Of a stretch of DNA of 56,317 bases, positions 30,304 to 38,946 are shown in pieces. The notes beneath the pieces were generated by a model that did no database searches, was not told where the DNA came from, and saw nothing but the letters and a program-made list of their open reading frames with translations. Position 1 is the stretch's first letter; the number at the start of each line of letters is the position of its first letter. The translations under genes and the position numbers were made by a program. Source of the stretch: Armatimonadota bacterium (lineage in GTDB: Bacteria; Armatimonadota; JAAZEB01); contig JAAZEM010000155.1 of assembly GCA_012512265.1 (NCBI GenBank), positions 1-56,317 on the forward strand, in the 5' to 3' direction.

Positions 30304-31728
30304 CTATCTTCCGAATGCATAGATCAGCGATGTGAGCAGGCCGACAGCCGCGAGGATATTGGCCCGGCTAAACACAGGCTCCTTCTTGTCGTCGAGGAAG
30401 AGGACATCGCCCGGGCCCATCGTCACATTGGCAGTCCGCTCATCCCCTTTGAGCATCTTGCCCACATCGAGCACGGTGCGGGTGATCTCGTCACCTGACC
30501 GCCGGACGAGGACCGCCCGGCGCAGATCCGCCGTGGCGGTTGGCCCGCCGGCACGCGAGAGGGCTTCCATGATCGTCACGCGGTCGCGCTCCATGACGAA
30601 GTAGCCGCCCGCGCGCACGGCACCGAGCACGCCGAAACTCCGCTCGATGACAGGCTTGGGGAGCGAGACGGTATCGCCATCCTCCAGCGCGATGTTGGCG
30701 GCGGCGTTTCCATCCTCCAACGCCTGGCGCAGGTCGATGGGGCTCGCCTCCTGATTTCGGTGGATCAGCTTCGCCAGCGAGAGGTCTGCGCCTTCAACGA
30801 TCCCCCCCGCGAGGGCAATCACTTCGGCGACGGTTGTTCCCTCCACCACCTGGTAGACCGAGGGCTTTGCCACCTGCCCCAGCACCGCGACGGTCAGCAT
30901 CCGCTTTTCGGGCACGGTGATCGTATCGCCTGCCTGCAGGGGTGGGTTCTCCCCCTCCCCGCTGGTGACCACTTCGTTCGAGAGGTTCACCGGGATCTGC
31001 GCGCCGCTGCGGAGCAAGACCACACGCGCCCGGTCAGCGCGCTCCGTGAAGCCGCCCGCCATCTGCACGGCATCCATCACGCGGGCATCCACGGGCACAG
31101 TGAAGACCCCCGGACGCAACACCTGGCCAAACACCGAGATAGAGAGCACGGGGCGCTCGCCTACGCTCACCACATCGCCCGCCTGCAGCGCCGGGTTGAA
31201 GCGTGCATCGCCAGTGGCCGCGTACTGAGCCAGATCCGCGGTGAGGCTGGCCCCCTTGCGCAAAATCCGAATGCTCGAGCGGTCCGCGCCCTCATCGAAG
31301 CCGCCCGCCATCTGGATCAGATCCAGCGCCCGCGCCTGTGGCGGCAGCACATAGGTGCCCGGCCTCATCACCTTGCCAAAGACCGAGGCACGGTTTGCTT
31401 CGACCAGGTCAACCGTCACCTCGGGGTTGCGCAGGTAGCGGCCCAACGCTTTGCGAATCGCCGCGGCGGCCTCGTGCGGCTTCAGGCCAGAGACCTTGAC
31501 CTCACCAACGTAAGCAACCGGCACCTTCCCATCATCGGTGACGGTGACACGACGCGACAGGTCGGGCTCTCCCACGACCGTGATCGTGATCACGTCGCCG
31601 GGAGAGATGATCACGTCGGCGGGTGGGGGGGTGGCCGGTGGGTCTCCAACACCCTGCGCGCCAGCGCCGGCAGCGAGGCCAACCACCAGCGCCACCACGC
31701 CCAGTAGTGATCCTGCAAATCGTATCAT
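30304..31728 (-). CDS. Polysaccharide export protein with four SLBB domains
   Basis: A 474-aa secreted protein. ATG 31728 is chosen for the GGAGGAGAG site; it opens a signal peptide (about residues 1-25, ending AGAGAQ). An N-terminal Wza-like export domain (ISPGDVITITVVGEPDLS, about 40-125) is followed by four SLBB repeats: VFGKVMRPGTYVL, VFGQVLRPGVFTV, VLGQVAKPSVYQV and VLGAVRAGGYFVM. A final hydrophobic segment (ILAAVGLLTSLIYAF) may be the membrane anchor. Relatives form the outer channel for capsule or exopolysaccharide. No Wzc, Wzx or Wzy is nearby. Confidence 0.88.
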   Translation of the reverse strand: MIRFAGSLLGVVALVVGLAAGAGAQGVGDPPATPPPADVIISPGDVITITVVGEPDLSRRVTVTDDGKVPVAYVGEVKVSGLKPHEAAAAIRKALGRYLRNPEVTVDLVEANRASVFGKVMRPGTYVLPPQARALDLIQMAGGFDEGADRSSIRILRKGASLTADLAQYAATGDARFNPALQAGDVVSVGERPVLSISVFGQVLRPGVFTVPVDARVMDAVQMAGGFTERADRARVVLLRSGAQIPVNLSNEVVTSGEGENPPLQAGDTITVPEKRMLTVAVLGQVAKPSVYQVVEGTTVAEVIALAGGIVEGADLSLAKLIHRNQEASPIDLRQALEDGNAAANIALEDGDTVSLPKPVIERSFGVLGAVRAGGYFVMERDRVTIMEALSRAGGPTATADLRRAVLVRRSGDEITRTVLDVGKMLKGDERTANVTMGPGDVLFLDDKKEPVFSRANILAAVGLLTSLIYAFGR

Positions 31729-31920
31729 ACTCTCTCCTCCCTCTCCGGGAAAGCCGATGCAAGCCACCTGCGCGGGTGCAAAAGGCATGCCGGAGCCCCT
31801 GCGACTTCGGGTCCGGCATGCCCCCAGCCCTCCGCATCTGGAAGCCGGGAGGATGGTTTCGTGCCTCTCTTCGGAATTGGCAGTGCCCCTCGCTGCGCCC
31901 TGGGGTATGAGGGAGATACG

Positions 31921-33666
31921 ATGGCACTCTCGATGCGGGAAGTCGCGGAGGCGTTTGTGGCGCTGGAGAAGAGCAGCCGCCGGACCACGCTGGTGGCCAT
32001 CCTGGGGGATCTCTTGGCTCGGGCGGAAACCGCGGAGATGGAACGCCTCGTCTACCTCTGCCAGGGGCGCTTAGGGCCCCCCTTCAGTGCTCCTGAGATC
32101 GGCCTTCAGGCGAAGCTGATGATGCACGCCGTCGCCGACGCCACCGGATGCACCGAGGAGGCGATCCGGCATCTCTACGATGAGCGGGGCGACATCGGAA
32201 CGGTGGCCGGTGAGATCCTGCCTGCGGAGGGAAGAGGTATCTCTCTGATGGAGGTGTACCACCAGCTCTTGGCCATCGCCACGGCATCCGGCCGCGGGGC
32301 GCAGGCGCAGAAGATCGGGCTGCTGGCGGATCTCCTGCGCCGCCTCTCCGGGCCCGAGGCGCGCTACGTCCTCCGGATCGCGCAGGGCCGGCTCCGCCTG
32401 GGCGTGGGCGATGCCACCATATTGGACGCTCTGGCCACTTCAGCAGGCGATCCCTCGCTCAAGGAGGCGATAGAGCGTTGCTACAACCTCTCTTCCGATC
32501 TGGGTCTGGTGGCGCGCGTCTTGCGCGAGGAGGGCGAGCCCGGCCTCCGAAGATTCCAGGCCCGCCCCGGCCGGCCCGTGCGTCCGGCGCTGGCCCAGCG
32601 CGTGGCTTCCCCCGAGGAGGCACTGCGCCGCCTCGGGCGGTGCCAGGCCGAGCCGAAATACGATGGCTTCCGCCTCCAGACACACCGGGTTGGCGATGCG
32701 GTCCATCTCTTCTCACGGAACATGGAGGACGTTTCGGGGCAGTTTCCGGAGATCGCCGAGGCCACGCTGCGCCAGGTGGGAGCCGAGTCTGCCATCCTCG
32801 AAGGTGAAGCCGTAGGCTACCTGCCAGAGACGGGCGAGTACCTGCCGTTCCAGGTGACCGTCCAGCGCCGGCGCAAACACCGCGTCGAAGCGATGCAGGA
32901 GGCGATTCCCCTCCGCCTCTTCGCTTTTGACCTCCTCTATGCCGATGGGCGCGAGTTCCTCACCGCCCCGCTCACCGAGCGTCGTGCCGCCCTGGAGAGG
33001 CTCGTCACGCCCACCCCCGACTCCGCCCTGGCCCTCTCGCCGGTCCTGGTCACGGACGACGCCACCGAACTGGAGCGCTTCTTCGACGAGATGGTCTCCG
33101 AGGGCCTGGAGGGGATCATGGTGAAGCGGTTGGATGGCGCTTACACGGCTGGCGCGCGCTCCTTCAACTGGATCAAGCTGAAGCGCGGTTACCGGGCAGA
33201 GCTGGCGGATACCGTCGATTGCGTGTTGGTGGGCTACCTCTACGGGCGGGGGCAGCGCGCGCGCTTTGGGATCGGCTCGCTCCTCGCCGCTGTCTATGAT
33301 GAGAAGCGCGACCGCTTCCAGACGGTCGCCAAGATCGGCTCGGGCCTCTCAGATGAGGGGTGGGTGAAGATGCGCGAGCTTCTGGATCAGGACTCCGTGC
33401 CCCACCGGCCGGCGCGCGTGGATTCGGTGTTGCAGCCGGATGTATGGTGCGAGCCGCACTATGTCGTGGAGGTGCAGGCAGACGAAATCACGCGCAGCCC
33501 GCTGCACGCGGCCGGCCGCGATGGCGAGCCCACCGGCTACGCCTTGCGCTTCCCGCGCATGGTCGGCTGGATTCGGGCCGACAAACACCCCGAGGACGCG
33601 ACCACCGTGGAGGAGATCATCGAGATGTTCCGCATCCAGCGGCTGCGAGCAACCTCGGCCTTGTAG
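31921..33666 (+). CDS. ATP-dependent DNA ligase (archaeal/eukaryotic type)
   Basis: A 581-aa three-domain ligase that seals nicks with ATP. The N-terminal DNA-binding domain covers about 1-215. The adenylation domain has the nucleophile K246 in AEPKYDGFR (motif I) and EGIMVKRLD and WIKLKRGY (motifs IV-V). The OB-fold C-terminus includes VKMRELLDQDSVPHRP and RFPRMVGWIRADK. ATG 31921 follows GAGGGAGA; longer upstream frames lack family sequence. Bacteria normally depend on NAD-dependent LigA, so this is an accessory enzyme, perhaps for repair. No Ku gene is nearby. Confidence 0.93.
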   Translation: MALSMREVAEAFVALEKSSRRTTLVAILGDLLARAETAEMERLVYLCQGRLGPPFSAPEIGLQAKLMMHAVADATGCTEEAIRHLYDERGDIGTVAGEILPAEGRGISLMEVYHQLLAIATASGRGAQAQKIGLLADLLRRLSGPEARYVLRIAQGRLRLGVGDATILDALATSAGDPSLKEAIERCYNLSSDLGLVARVLREEGEPGLRRFQARPGRPVRPALAQRVASPEEALRRLGRCQAEPKYDGFRLQTHRVGDAVHLFSRNMEDVSGQFPEIAEATLRQVGAESAILEGEAVGYLPETGEYLPFQVTVQRRRKHRVEAMQEAIPLRLFAFDLLYADGREFLTAPLTERRAALERLVTPTPDSALALSPVLVTDDATELERFFDEMVSEGLEGIMVKRLDGAYTAGARSFNWIKLKRGYRAELADTVDCVLVGYLYGRGQRARFGIGSLLAAVYDEKRDRFQTVAKIGSGLSDEGWVKMRELLDQDSVPHRPARVDSVLQPDVWCEPHYVVEVQADEITRSPLHAAGRDGEPTGYALRFPRMVGWIRADKHPEDATTVEEIIEMFRIQRLRATSAL

Positions 33667-33668
33667 GC

Positions 33669-34862
33669 TCAATCCCACCCGGCGACCCGCCAGCGCACGC
33701 CGGCGCGCGGGATAGTTACGTGCGACAGCGCCTCGGCATCCTCGGGAGCGTGGCCATAGAGACGGAGGAAGTCCGCCTCCAGTTCCTCTTCCAGGGCGGT
33801 CGGTGCGGTCAGGGGTAGCTCCACCCAGGTGTTGTTCCGCCGGGCACTCTCGCGGAGGGCAAAGAGGATCTCCAGGTCCTTGCGCGCGTTGGCAGCGCCA
33901 TAGGTCGGCGCGGTATCCTGGGTGATGGCGCGATGGAAGCCGACCAGGAGCTCCATCCGTGCCACCTCATCATCATCGGCGGCGCCATACTTCTTGTAGG
34001 GGTTCTCGAAGACGATGGGCGGGTCGGTCTCCACGCGCAGGTGATCCAGGACCTTCTCGCCGTCGATGGTGGTGTATTCGTACAGGAAGGGATAGTGCGT
34101 GGCGCGCTCGACGGAGCCGATGTAGAGGTCATTCCCGACCAACTGGCCCAGGGTGCCCTCGATGTCCCAGCGCGAGCTCATCCGGCCCCGGGGCGGGTCC
34201 TCGAAGAGGCAGACCACGCCACTGTCGAACTCGATGATGGCGGCGTCCCACCAGTCCTCCTGGACCAACTCCCCTTCATAGCCGACGAAGTGAGGCACCC
34301 GTACCTTGCCGGAGTAGCCAAGCACGCGGGTAGCCTCGCCCGGCAGGAGCATGCGCACCGCGTTGATGCCGTGATAGTCGGCCTTGTTGGTGTACCAGAG
34401 GCGTGCGTGCGTAACCTCGCCGATGATGCCGCTCTCGATGATCTTCCGCTTGAGCTGCTCGCGTGCCCAGAGAAAGACCTGTTCCGTCACTTCCAGCTTC
34501 ACGCGGTGGCGCTCGCACGTCTGCACCATGTAATCGGCGATGCGCAAGGTAGGCGCGATTGGGATCTCGGTGATCGGGTGGACGCCGTGCTTTGCGGCCA
34601 GCCCCACGGCCATGGGGTTGCTGTCGGAGGAGACGCCGTTGAGGAGCACATCGAGCTTCTCTTCGGCAAGCATGGCCGTCAAGCTCGTGTAGGGTTTCAC
34701 ACCCCACCGCTCGGCGTTTTGCCGTGCGCGCTCCTCGATCACCTCGCAGACCGCGCAGAAGTCATACAGATCGCTTCTCTCGGAGAGCTTGCGCAGGGTG
34801 GACTGCCAGGACTGGCCGCGGCCAGTGCCGGCTCCCAGGATGGCGATGCGAAGTCGTTGCAT
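33669..34862 (-). CDS. Gfo/Idh/MocA-family oxidoreductase, second
   Basis: A 397-aa NAD(P)-dependent dehydrogenase unlike the other family member at 29193. The Rossmann motif is modified: AILGAGTGRGQSW near residue 7. A GVHPITEIPIAPTLRIADY segment replaces the usual EKP motif, with Ile-Pro in place of Lys-Pro, so the normally conserved Lys is missing. ATG 34862 aligns with the family start. It ends 2 nt from the convergent ligase gene and lies 147 nt downstream of the KaiC cassette on the same strand, so it could be the last gene of that operon. Confidence 0.85.
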   Translation of the reverse strand: MQRLRIAILGAGTGRGQSWQSTLRKLSERSDLYDFCAVCEVIEERARQNAERWGVKPYTSLTAMLAEEKLDVLLNGVSSDSNPMAVGLAAKHGVHPITEIPIAPTLRIADYMVQTCERHRVKLEVTEQVFLWAREQLKRKIIESGIIGEVTHARLWYTNKADYHGINAVRMLLPGEATRVLGYSGKVRVPHFVGYEGELVQEDWWDAAIIEFDSGVVCLFEDPPRGRMSSRWDIEGTLGQLVGNDLYIGSVERATHYPFLYEYTTIDGEKVLDHLRVETDPPIVFENPYKKYGAADDDEVARMELLVGFHRAITQDTAPTYGAANARKDLEILFALRESARRNNTWVELPLTAPTALEEELEADFLRLYGHAPEDAEALSHVTIPRAGVRWRVAGWD

Positions 34863-35009
34863 GTGAGTTCCCCCAAAGGTGTCTCCAGGACGCGGGCTGT
34901 CCGCCCGCGGTATCCCCGCGTTGGAAGCATCCGCTCGATGCCGTTTTCCCGTGCCACCGCCCAGACGAGCGCGGCCCAACGCCATCCTAACCTACTCCGA
35001 GTGCCGCGG

Positions 35010-35753
35010 TCACCCGTCCAGCAAGCGGCGGAGGTTTGGAATAGGGCCGGGAGCGACCGGTGTCACCACGAAGCGGCACTCGGGAGCGCCTTGCGCCTGG
35101 CAGGCGACCTCCTCGCAGTTCATCTGTCGGCGGGTCAGCACCGACACAGCGCGCGCCAGGAAGCCCCGGGTAAAATGGTCCTGCGGGTAGTCCGAGGCCT
35201 CATAGCTCTCGAACACGTCTCGTCCAGTAAAGAGCAACTCACCGTGGGCCTCATCCACCGATTTCAAGGTCAGGTTGCCCAAGCCCTGCAGCCGGAACAT
35301 ATCGAGGTAGTTCGCCAGATCGCCCTCGAAGTTCTCCGCGTACTTACTCCCGATGCGGATGCGCGCGACGTCTGGTAGGTGGAACTCTGCCTCCAGCTCG
35401 CGCAGAATCTGGCCCACAAAGCGGCTGGTAACCGACGTCTCCAGGTAGGGGCGCAGCGGGTCGACACCGAAGCCGCGGAGTGCGAGCCGCAGAAAGGCGG
35501 CCGCCTGGAGGGAAGCCGGGGCAACCCGCTCCTCGGGGAGGGTAGGCAGCAACTCTTTCAGCGCGCGCTCGTGGAATGCCGCCACCTCCTCCGGACCGAT
35601 TTGGCAGCGGATGAACTCGCCGCTCAGAAGCTTCAGCGCCGGCATCACCTGGGATTCCCCGCCCTCCAGGTAGCCGGCCAGCAGATCCCGGTAGCGGGCA
35701 CACAGCGGATGCTCCTCTGGCTCCACGATAGCCCCTCCTTCGCCCCGGCGCAT
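35010..35753 (-). CDS. RsbU_N-V4R regulatory protein without phosphatase domain
   Basis: A 247-aa cytoplasmic protein. The helical N-terminal half (about 15-105, with IGPEEVAAFHERALKELLP) looks like the dimerising N-terminal domain of RsbU phosphatases. The C-terminal half looks like a V4R domain, ending EEVACQAQGAPECRFVV with the two Cys typical of V4R small-molecule or metal sensors. The usual RsbU PP2C phosphatase domain is absent. It follows the anti-sigma kinase gene by 9 nt, with AGGAGGGG before ATG. I infer it senses a signal and feeds the partner switch upstream. Confidence 0.68.
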   Translation of the reverse strand: MRRGEGGAIVEPEEHPLCARYRDLLAGYLEGGESQVMPALKLLSGEFIRCQIGPEEVAAFHERALKELLPTLPEERVAPASLQAAAFLRLALRGFGVDPLRPYLETSVTSRFVGQILRELEAEFHLPDVARIRIGSKYAENFEGDLANYLDMFRLQGLGNLTLKSVDEAHGELLFTGRDVFESYEASDYPQDHFTRGFLARAVSVLTRRQMNCEEVACQAQGAPECRFVVTPVAPGPIPNLRRLLDG

Positions 35754-35762
35754 GCACCCCTC

Positions 35763-36245
35763 CTACGCTTGAGAAAGGTACTTGACGAGGGTCAGCTCGT
35801 TCCCAACTCCCGGATGGTAGGTATGATGCACCTCGTCCATGAAGTTGCGGATGATGTAGGTGCCCACCCCTCGCTTCCGGTCGCCCGTGGTGAACGCGCT
35901 CAAATCCAGATCGCCCAGCTCGCTGATGGAGAAGTCCGGACCCTGATCCAGGATTCGCAGCTCAATCCGGTTGGAGAAGACGGAGACGCGCAGCGTGATC
36001 GCCTGCATCGCCCCATCAGGGTAGCGAGCGACAATCACGCGACCAGCGGAAGGCACTTTGCTGTAAGCGTGCTCGATGATGTTGGCGCACGCCTCGTCCA
36101 CCGCGATCTCGATCTCGCCCACGCGTTGGTCCGGGAAGCCCATCTTGCGTGCCACGGCACAGACAAAGTCACGGATGAGGTATAGGTAATCCGTCTCGCC
36201 GGGCACAACCAGAGCCAGGTCCCGGCGCTCGCGTTGTGTGCTCAT
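35763..36245 (-). CDS. Anti-sigma regulatory factor, RsbW/SpoIIAB-like kinase
   Basis: A 160-aa HATPase_c protein. The N box is EIEIAVDEACANIIEHAYSK (about 44-63), the G1 box DQGPDFSISEL and the G2 box KRGVGTYIIRNFMDEV. Such proteins bind a sigma factor or another target and phosphorylate their STAS antagonist. ATG 36245 overlaps the STAS gene stop (ATGA), so the two are made together. No sigma factor gene is present in the window, so the target is unknown. Confidence 0.88.
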   Translation of the reverse strand: MSTQRERRDLALVVPGETDYLYLIRDFVCAVARKMGFPDQRVGEIEIAVDEACANIIEHAYSKVPSAGRVIVARYPDGAMQAITLRVSVFSNRIELRILDQGPDFSISELGDLDLSAFTTGDRKRGVGTYIIRNFMDEVHHTYHPGVGNELTLVKYLSQA

Positions 36246-36613
36246 TGTCCCTCGGTCATAGCCAGGCACTGAAGCGCCTCCTCCTCCGTACTGAAGGCGC
36301 GAATCAGCTTGGAGAAGCCAAGCAGATTGAAGATATTGGCGATCTTATCGGACATCCCCGCGATCACCAGGTCGCCGGCGTTGTGCCTGACCTGGCGGAA
36401 TACGCTCATCAACAGGCCCAACGCAGTGCTGCAGATGTACGTTGCCTCGCGAAGGTCGAGCAGCAATCGATAGCTCCCCTGGTTGATCAGGGCGAGCATC
36501 TCCTGCTCGAAGCGCGGGAAAGAGTGCGCGTCAATATAGCCGGCCACGCGTACAACCTGTACCGCGTGCCCACCTGCCTTCGTCGGTTCGGTGGTAATCC
36601 TCAGCTCTTTCAT
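36242..36613 (-). CDS. STAS-domain anti-sigma factor antagonist
   Basis: A 123-aa single STAS domain (SpoIIAA/RsbV type). The phospho-acceptor loop reads Y59-I-C-S62-T63-A-L-G, where typical members have D-S-S/T-G-L-G; Ser62 or Thr63 would be the phosphorylation site, and the preceding Asp is replaced by Cys. It is expected to free the kinase's target when unphosphorylated. It overlaps the kinase gene by 4 nt and lies 105 nt after the KaiC-like ATPase. Confidence 0.88.
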   Translation of the reverse strand: MKELRITTEPTKAGGHAVQVVRVAGYIDAHSFPRFEQEMLALINQGSYRLLLDLREATYICSTALGLLMSVFRQVRHNAGDLVIAGMSDKIANIFNLLGFSKLIRAFSTEEEALQCLAMTEGQ

Positions 36614-36718
36614 GAACAGCCACTCCTGCCGGATCGGTCATCTGCACCGGCCTACGGAATCCCGGCGCCTCTCATCACGCCGGGCAAGCGTGTATTCCAA
36701 CTGTTAGATCCATCAGCC

Positions 36719-37480
36719 TCAGCGATGGTAGTAATCGCTATCGACCAACACCCCGTGCTCCCGGTGAATGCTGAATGGAAACGGGCGCGGGTCGAACTTG
36801 CCTCCGCGTACCTTGCGTATCTGGAGGTTGCGTCGGGGGATTCCCCCGCGGTCCTCGGCGTAGAACAGCCGCAACGATACATCATACGCGTTGGACACGG
36901 AGTTCGTCTCGCGTGGATCCATCGCATCCGCGAGGTAAAGATCCAGGAGAACCACATCCGGCTCCTTGAGAATACGGTTCTTCTCGTAAACCAGGTGAAT
37001 CAGGTCGCGCGGCGCCAGGTAGGCCGCCACAGAGGTCATCGAGTCGATAATCACCCGGGTGGGCCGGGCCACCTGAGAGAGGCCCTCGGCTAGAAGGTAG
37101 GCGAGCTCCTCCGGATCCGAGCGATCATAGAGAAGATACGGCTCGTCGCCCCCCTCGGAAAAGGCGTCCACCAGGACGAAGCTCCCCTGGCGCTCGTAGC
37201 TACCTACGGAGAAGCCGAAGCGCTGAAGGCTGGCACGCACCCGCTGCGGGGCATCATCACACGCCACGAAGAGCACGGACTCGCCCCGGCGAAGCCCCTG
37301 AATAGCGAAGTGCGAGGCGAGGATCGTCTTGCCGATCCCCGAATCGCCCTCCACCTGCCATGCCGTGCCGAACGGCAGCGGCTCCGCCAGGATCGCATCC
37401 ACCGGCGCGAAGTGCACGTAGCGCGCCGGGCTTGCGCTCTGGGGCGCTTCTCTCCTCCCGCCATCCGCGCTAGGCATCAT
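36719..37480 (-). CDS. Single-domain KaiC/RecA-like ATPase
   Basis: A 253-aa RecA-fold ATPase of the KaiC/GvpD/RAD55 kind. Walker A is GDSGIGKT (about 46-53); Walker B-like RVIIDSMTSVAAYL follows at about 150. The acidic pair after beta-2 reads VACDDAPQRV, so Asp-Asp takes the place of KaiC's Glu-Glu. The C-terminal part (RRNLQIRKVRGGKFDPRPFPF) matches the end of a KaiC domain. ATG 37480 (or 37477) lies inside the end of kaiC, an 11-nt overlap, so the pair is tightly coupled and may form mixed complexes. Confidence 0.78.
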   Translation of the reverse strand: MMPSADGGRREAPQSASPARYVHFAPVDAILAEPLPFGTAWQVEGDSGIGKTILASHFAIQGLRRGESVLFVACDDAPQRVRASLQRFGFSVGSYERQGSFVLVDAFSEGGDEPYLLYDRSDPEELAYLLAEGLSQVARPTRVIIDSMTSVAAYLAPRDLIHLVYEKNRILKEPDVVLLDLYLADAMDPRETNSVSNAYDVSLRLFYAEDRGGIPRRNLQIRKVRGGKFDPRPFPFSIHREHGVLVDSDYYHR

Positions 37481-38888
37481 CTCGTTCCGCTCCTCGTGCC
37501 GGCCGGTAGAAGACCTTGATACCTGACGGCGTGATCCGCATGCGGTGCTCGCCCATGACGTGGTTGGCACCCCGCGCCTTGAAGACCTCAATGCCACGCT
37601 TGCGCCGCAGGCCATCGCGCGTGCTGCGCAATAGGACCACCGAATCGACCAACGTCTCTTCCACGCCGTAGGTGCTGATGCGCGAGCTGCCGGCCGGCAC
37701 CTCGGCGATGAAAATGGCGGCAGCCCCTAGCCCCTTGGTCAAGCGCACCAACTGGTCGGTGCGCTCCTTGGCCATGTGCGGCTGCTGGCTCACCTCGTGA
37801 AGCATCGCCGATAGCGAGTCGAACACCACCCGCCGGGCGCCCGTCTCCTGCAGCTGCACCCGCACCACCCAGAGGTGCTCGGCAAGGCTCAGCTCGGCGA
37901 AAGGCGCGTAGACCACGGTCAGCAGACCCTCCGCTTCCAGATGAGCCAGGTCCCAACCGAAGGATGCCGCCACCTGCTGCACCTGCTCGGGCGTCTCCTG
38001 GTAGAGGAAGAGGAGCCCCTTCTCGCCCAAAGAAGCGCCCTCCTGGAGAAACTGGAGGCCGAGGATCGTCTTTCCTGTGCCGCTCTCGCCGCTCAGAAGC
38101 AGGCTGGAAGCTTGCCGCAACCCGCCATCCAGCAGGTGATCGAGGCCCGCGACCCCTGTCGGCAAGAGCGCCGCTTCTCCGGGCACGGCCTGGTGCGTGG
38201 GTACCACCTGCAGGGGGAAGACCTCGATCCCTTCCGGCCCGAAGCGGAAGTAGTGCCGGCCCGAAATATGGTCCTGGCCCCGCGACTTGAGTACCTCGAC
38301 ATGCCGCTGGCGGCGGCCGGTCTCCTGGTCGGCGGTGTTGCTGACCCGGATGACGGCGTCGACCACGTACTCCTCGAAGGAGCAGCCATACCCCTCCTCC
38401 GAGGTGACTTCCTTGGTTACCAGAACCGTCAGGCCGCGCTGCTTCAGCGCATTGAGGAGGCTGACGGCGAGCACCCGGCGCTCCATGGGGTCGGCGCTGA
38501 GCGTATCGAGATGGCTGATGCTATCGATGAGGATGCGGCGGGCTCCCATCTCCTGGATCCACTCATCGATCAGGCCGTCTGGCTTCTGGAGCTGGTCGCG
38601 CAACACTTCCGGGGAGGTGCAGCAGACGCGCACCTTGTTTTGGGCTTCCAGAGCGCGAAGGTCCCACCCGAAGTTGGCCGCGTCGCGGTAGAGCTGAGCC
38701 GGGAACTGCTCGAAGCTGATGATCAGTCCCGCCTCGCCATACCGGACGACTCCCTCGTGGATGAACTGGATCCCAACCGTGGTCTTCCCCGCGCCCGGGG
38801 TCCCCTCAACAAGGATCGCATGACCCCGCACGATTCCGCCCATCAAGATGAGGTCGAGGCCTTCGATCCCTGTAGGGATCTTTTCCAT
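37470..38888 (-). CDS. KaiC-family double-domain ATPase
   Basis: A 472-aa protein with two RecA/KaiC domains. Walker A motifs are GTPGAGKT (29-36) and GESGTGKT (267-274). In cyanobacterial KaiC each domain has a Glu-Glu pair; here they read E60-Q61 and Q297-E298. The CII phosphorylation pair is kept: S405-T406 in SRISTYG. The C-terminal tail that binds KaiA is short. No kaiA or kaiB is in the window. A sigma-70 promoter lies 30 nt upstream. I infer an ATP-driven signalling switch that controls the partner-switching genes behind it; circadian function is not implied. Confidence 0.88.
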   Translation of the reverse strand: MEKIPTGIEGLDLILMGGIVRGHAILVEGTPGAGKTTVGIQFIHEGVVRYGEAGLIISFEQFPAQLYRDAANFGWDLRALEAQNKVRVCCTSPEVLRDQLQKPDGLIDEWIQEMGARRILIDSISHLDTLSADPMERRVLAVSLLNALKQRGLTVLVTKEVTSEEGYGCSFEEYVVDAVIRVSNTADQETGRRQRHVEVLKSRGQDHISGRHYFRFGPEGIEVFPLQVVPTHQAVPGEAALLPTGVAGLDHLLDGGLRQASSLLLSGESGTGKTILGLQFLQEGASLGEKGLLFLYQETPEQVQQVAASFGWDLAHLEAEGLLTVVYAPFAELSLAEHLWVVRVQLQETGARRVVFDSLSAMLHEVSQQPHMAKERTDQLVRLTKGLGAAAIFIAEVPAGSSRISTYGVEETLVDSVVLLRSTRDGLRRKRGIEVFKARGANHVMGEHRMRITPSGIKVFYRPARGAERDDA

Positions 38889-38917
38889 TCCGAATCATCC
38901 CCCCGCCTGTTAGGCAG

Positions 38918-38946
38918 ATTATACTTCCTGGCGCATAATTGGTCAA
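38918..38946 (-). promoter_or_regulatory. Sigma-70 promoter for the KaiC cassette
   Basis: On the minus strand, TTGACC (38946-38941), 17-bp spacer, TATAAT (38923-38918). The leader to the kaiC-like ATG would be only about 23 nt. The five cassette genes could be one transcript. Confidence 0.85.

Noticed and set aside
35010-38888. True circadian kaiABC locus
   Set aside because: KaiA and KaiB are absent, the KaiA-binding tail is short and the catalytic Glu pairs differ. A KaiC-type signalling switch is a safer description.
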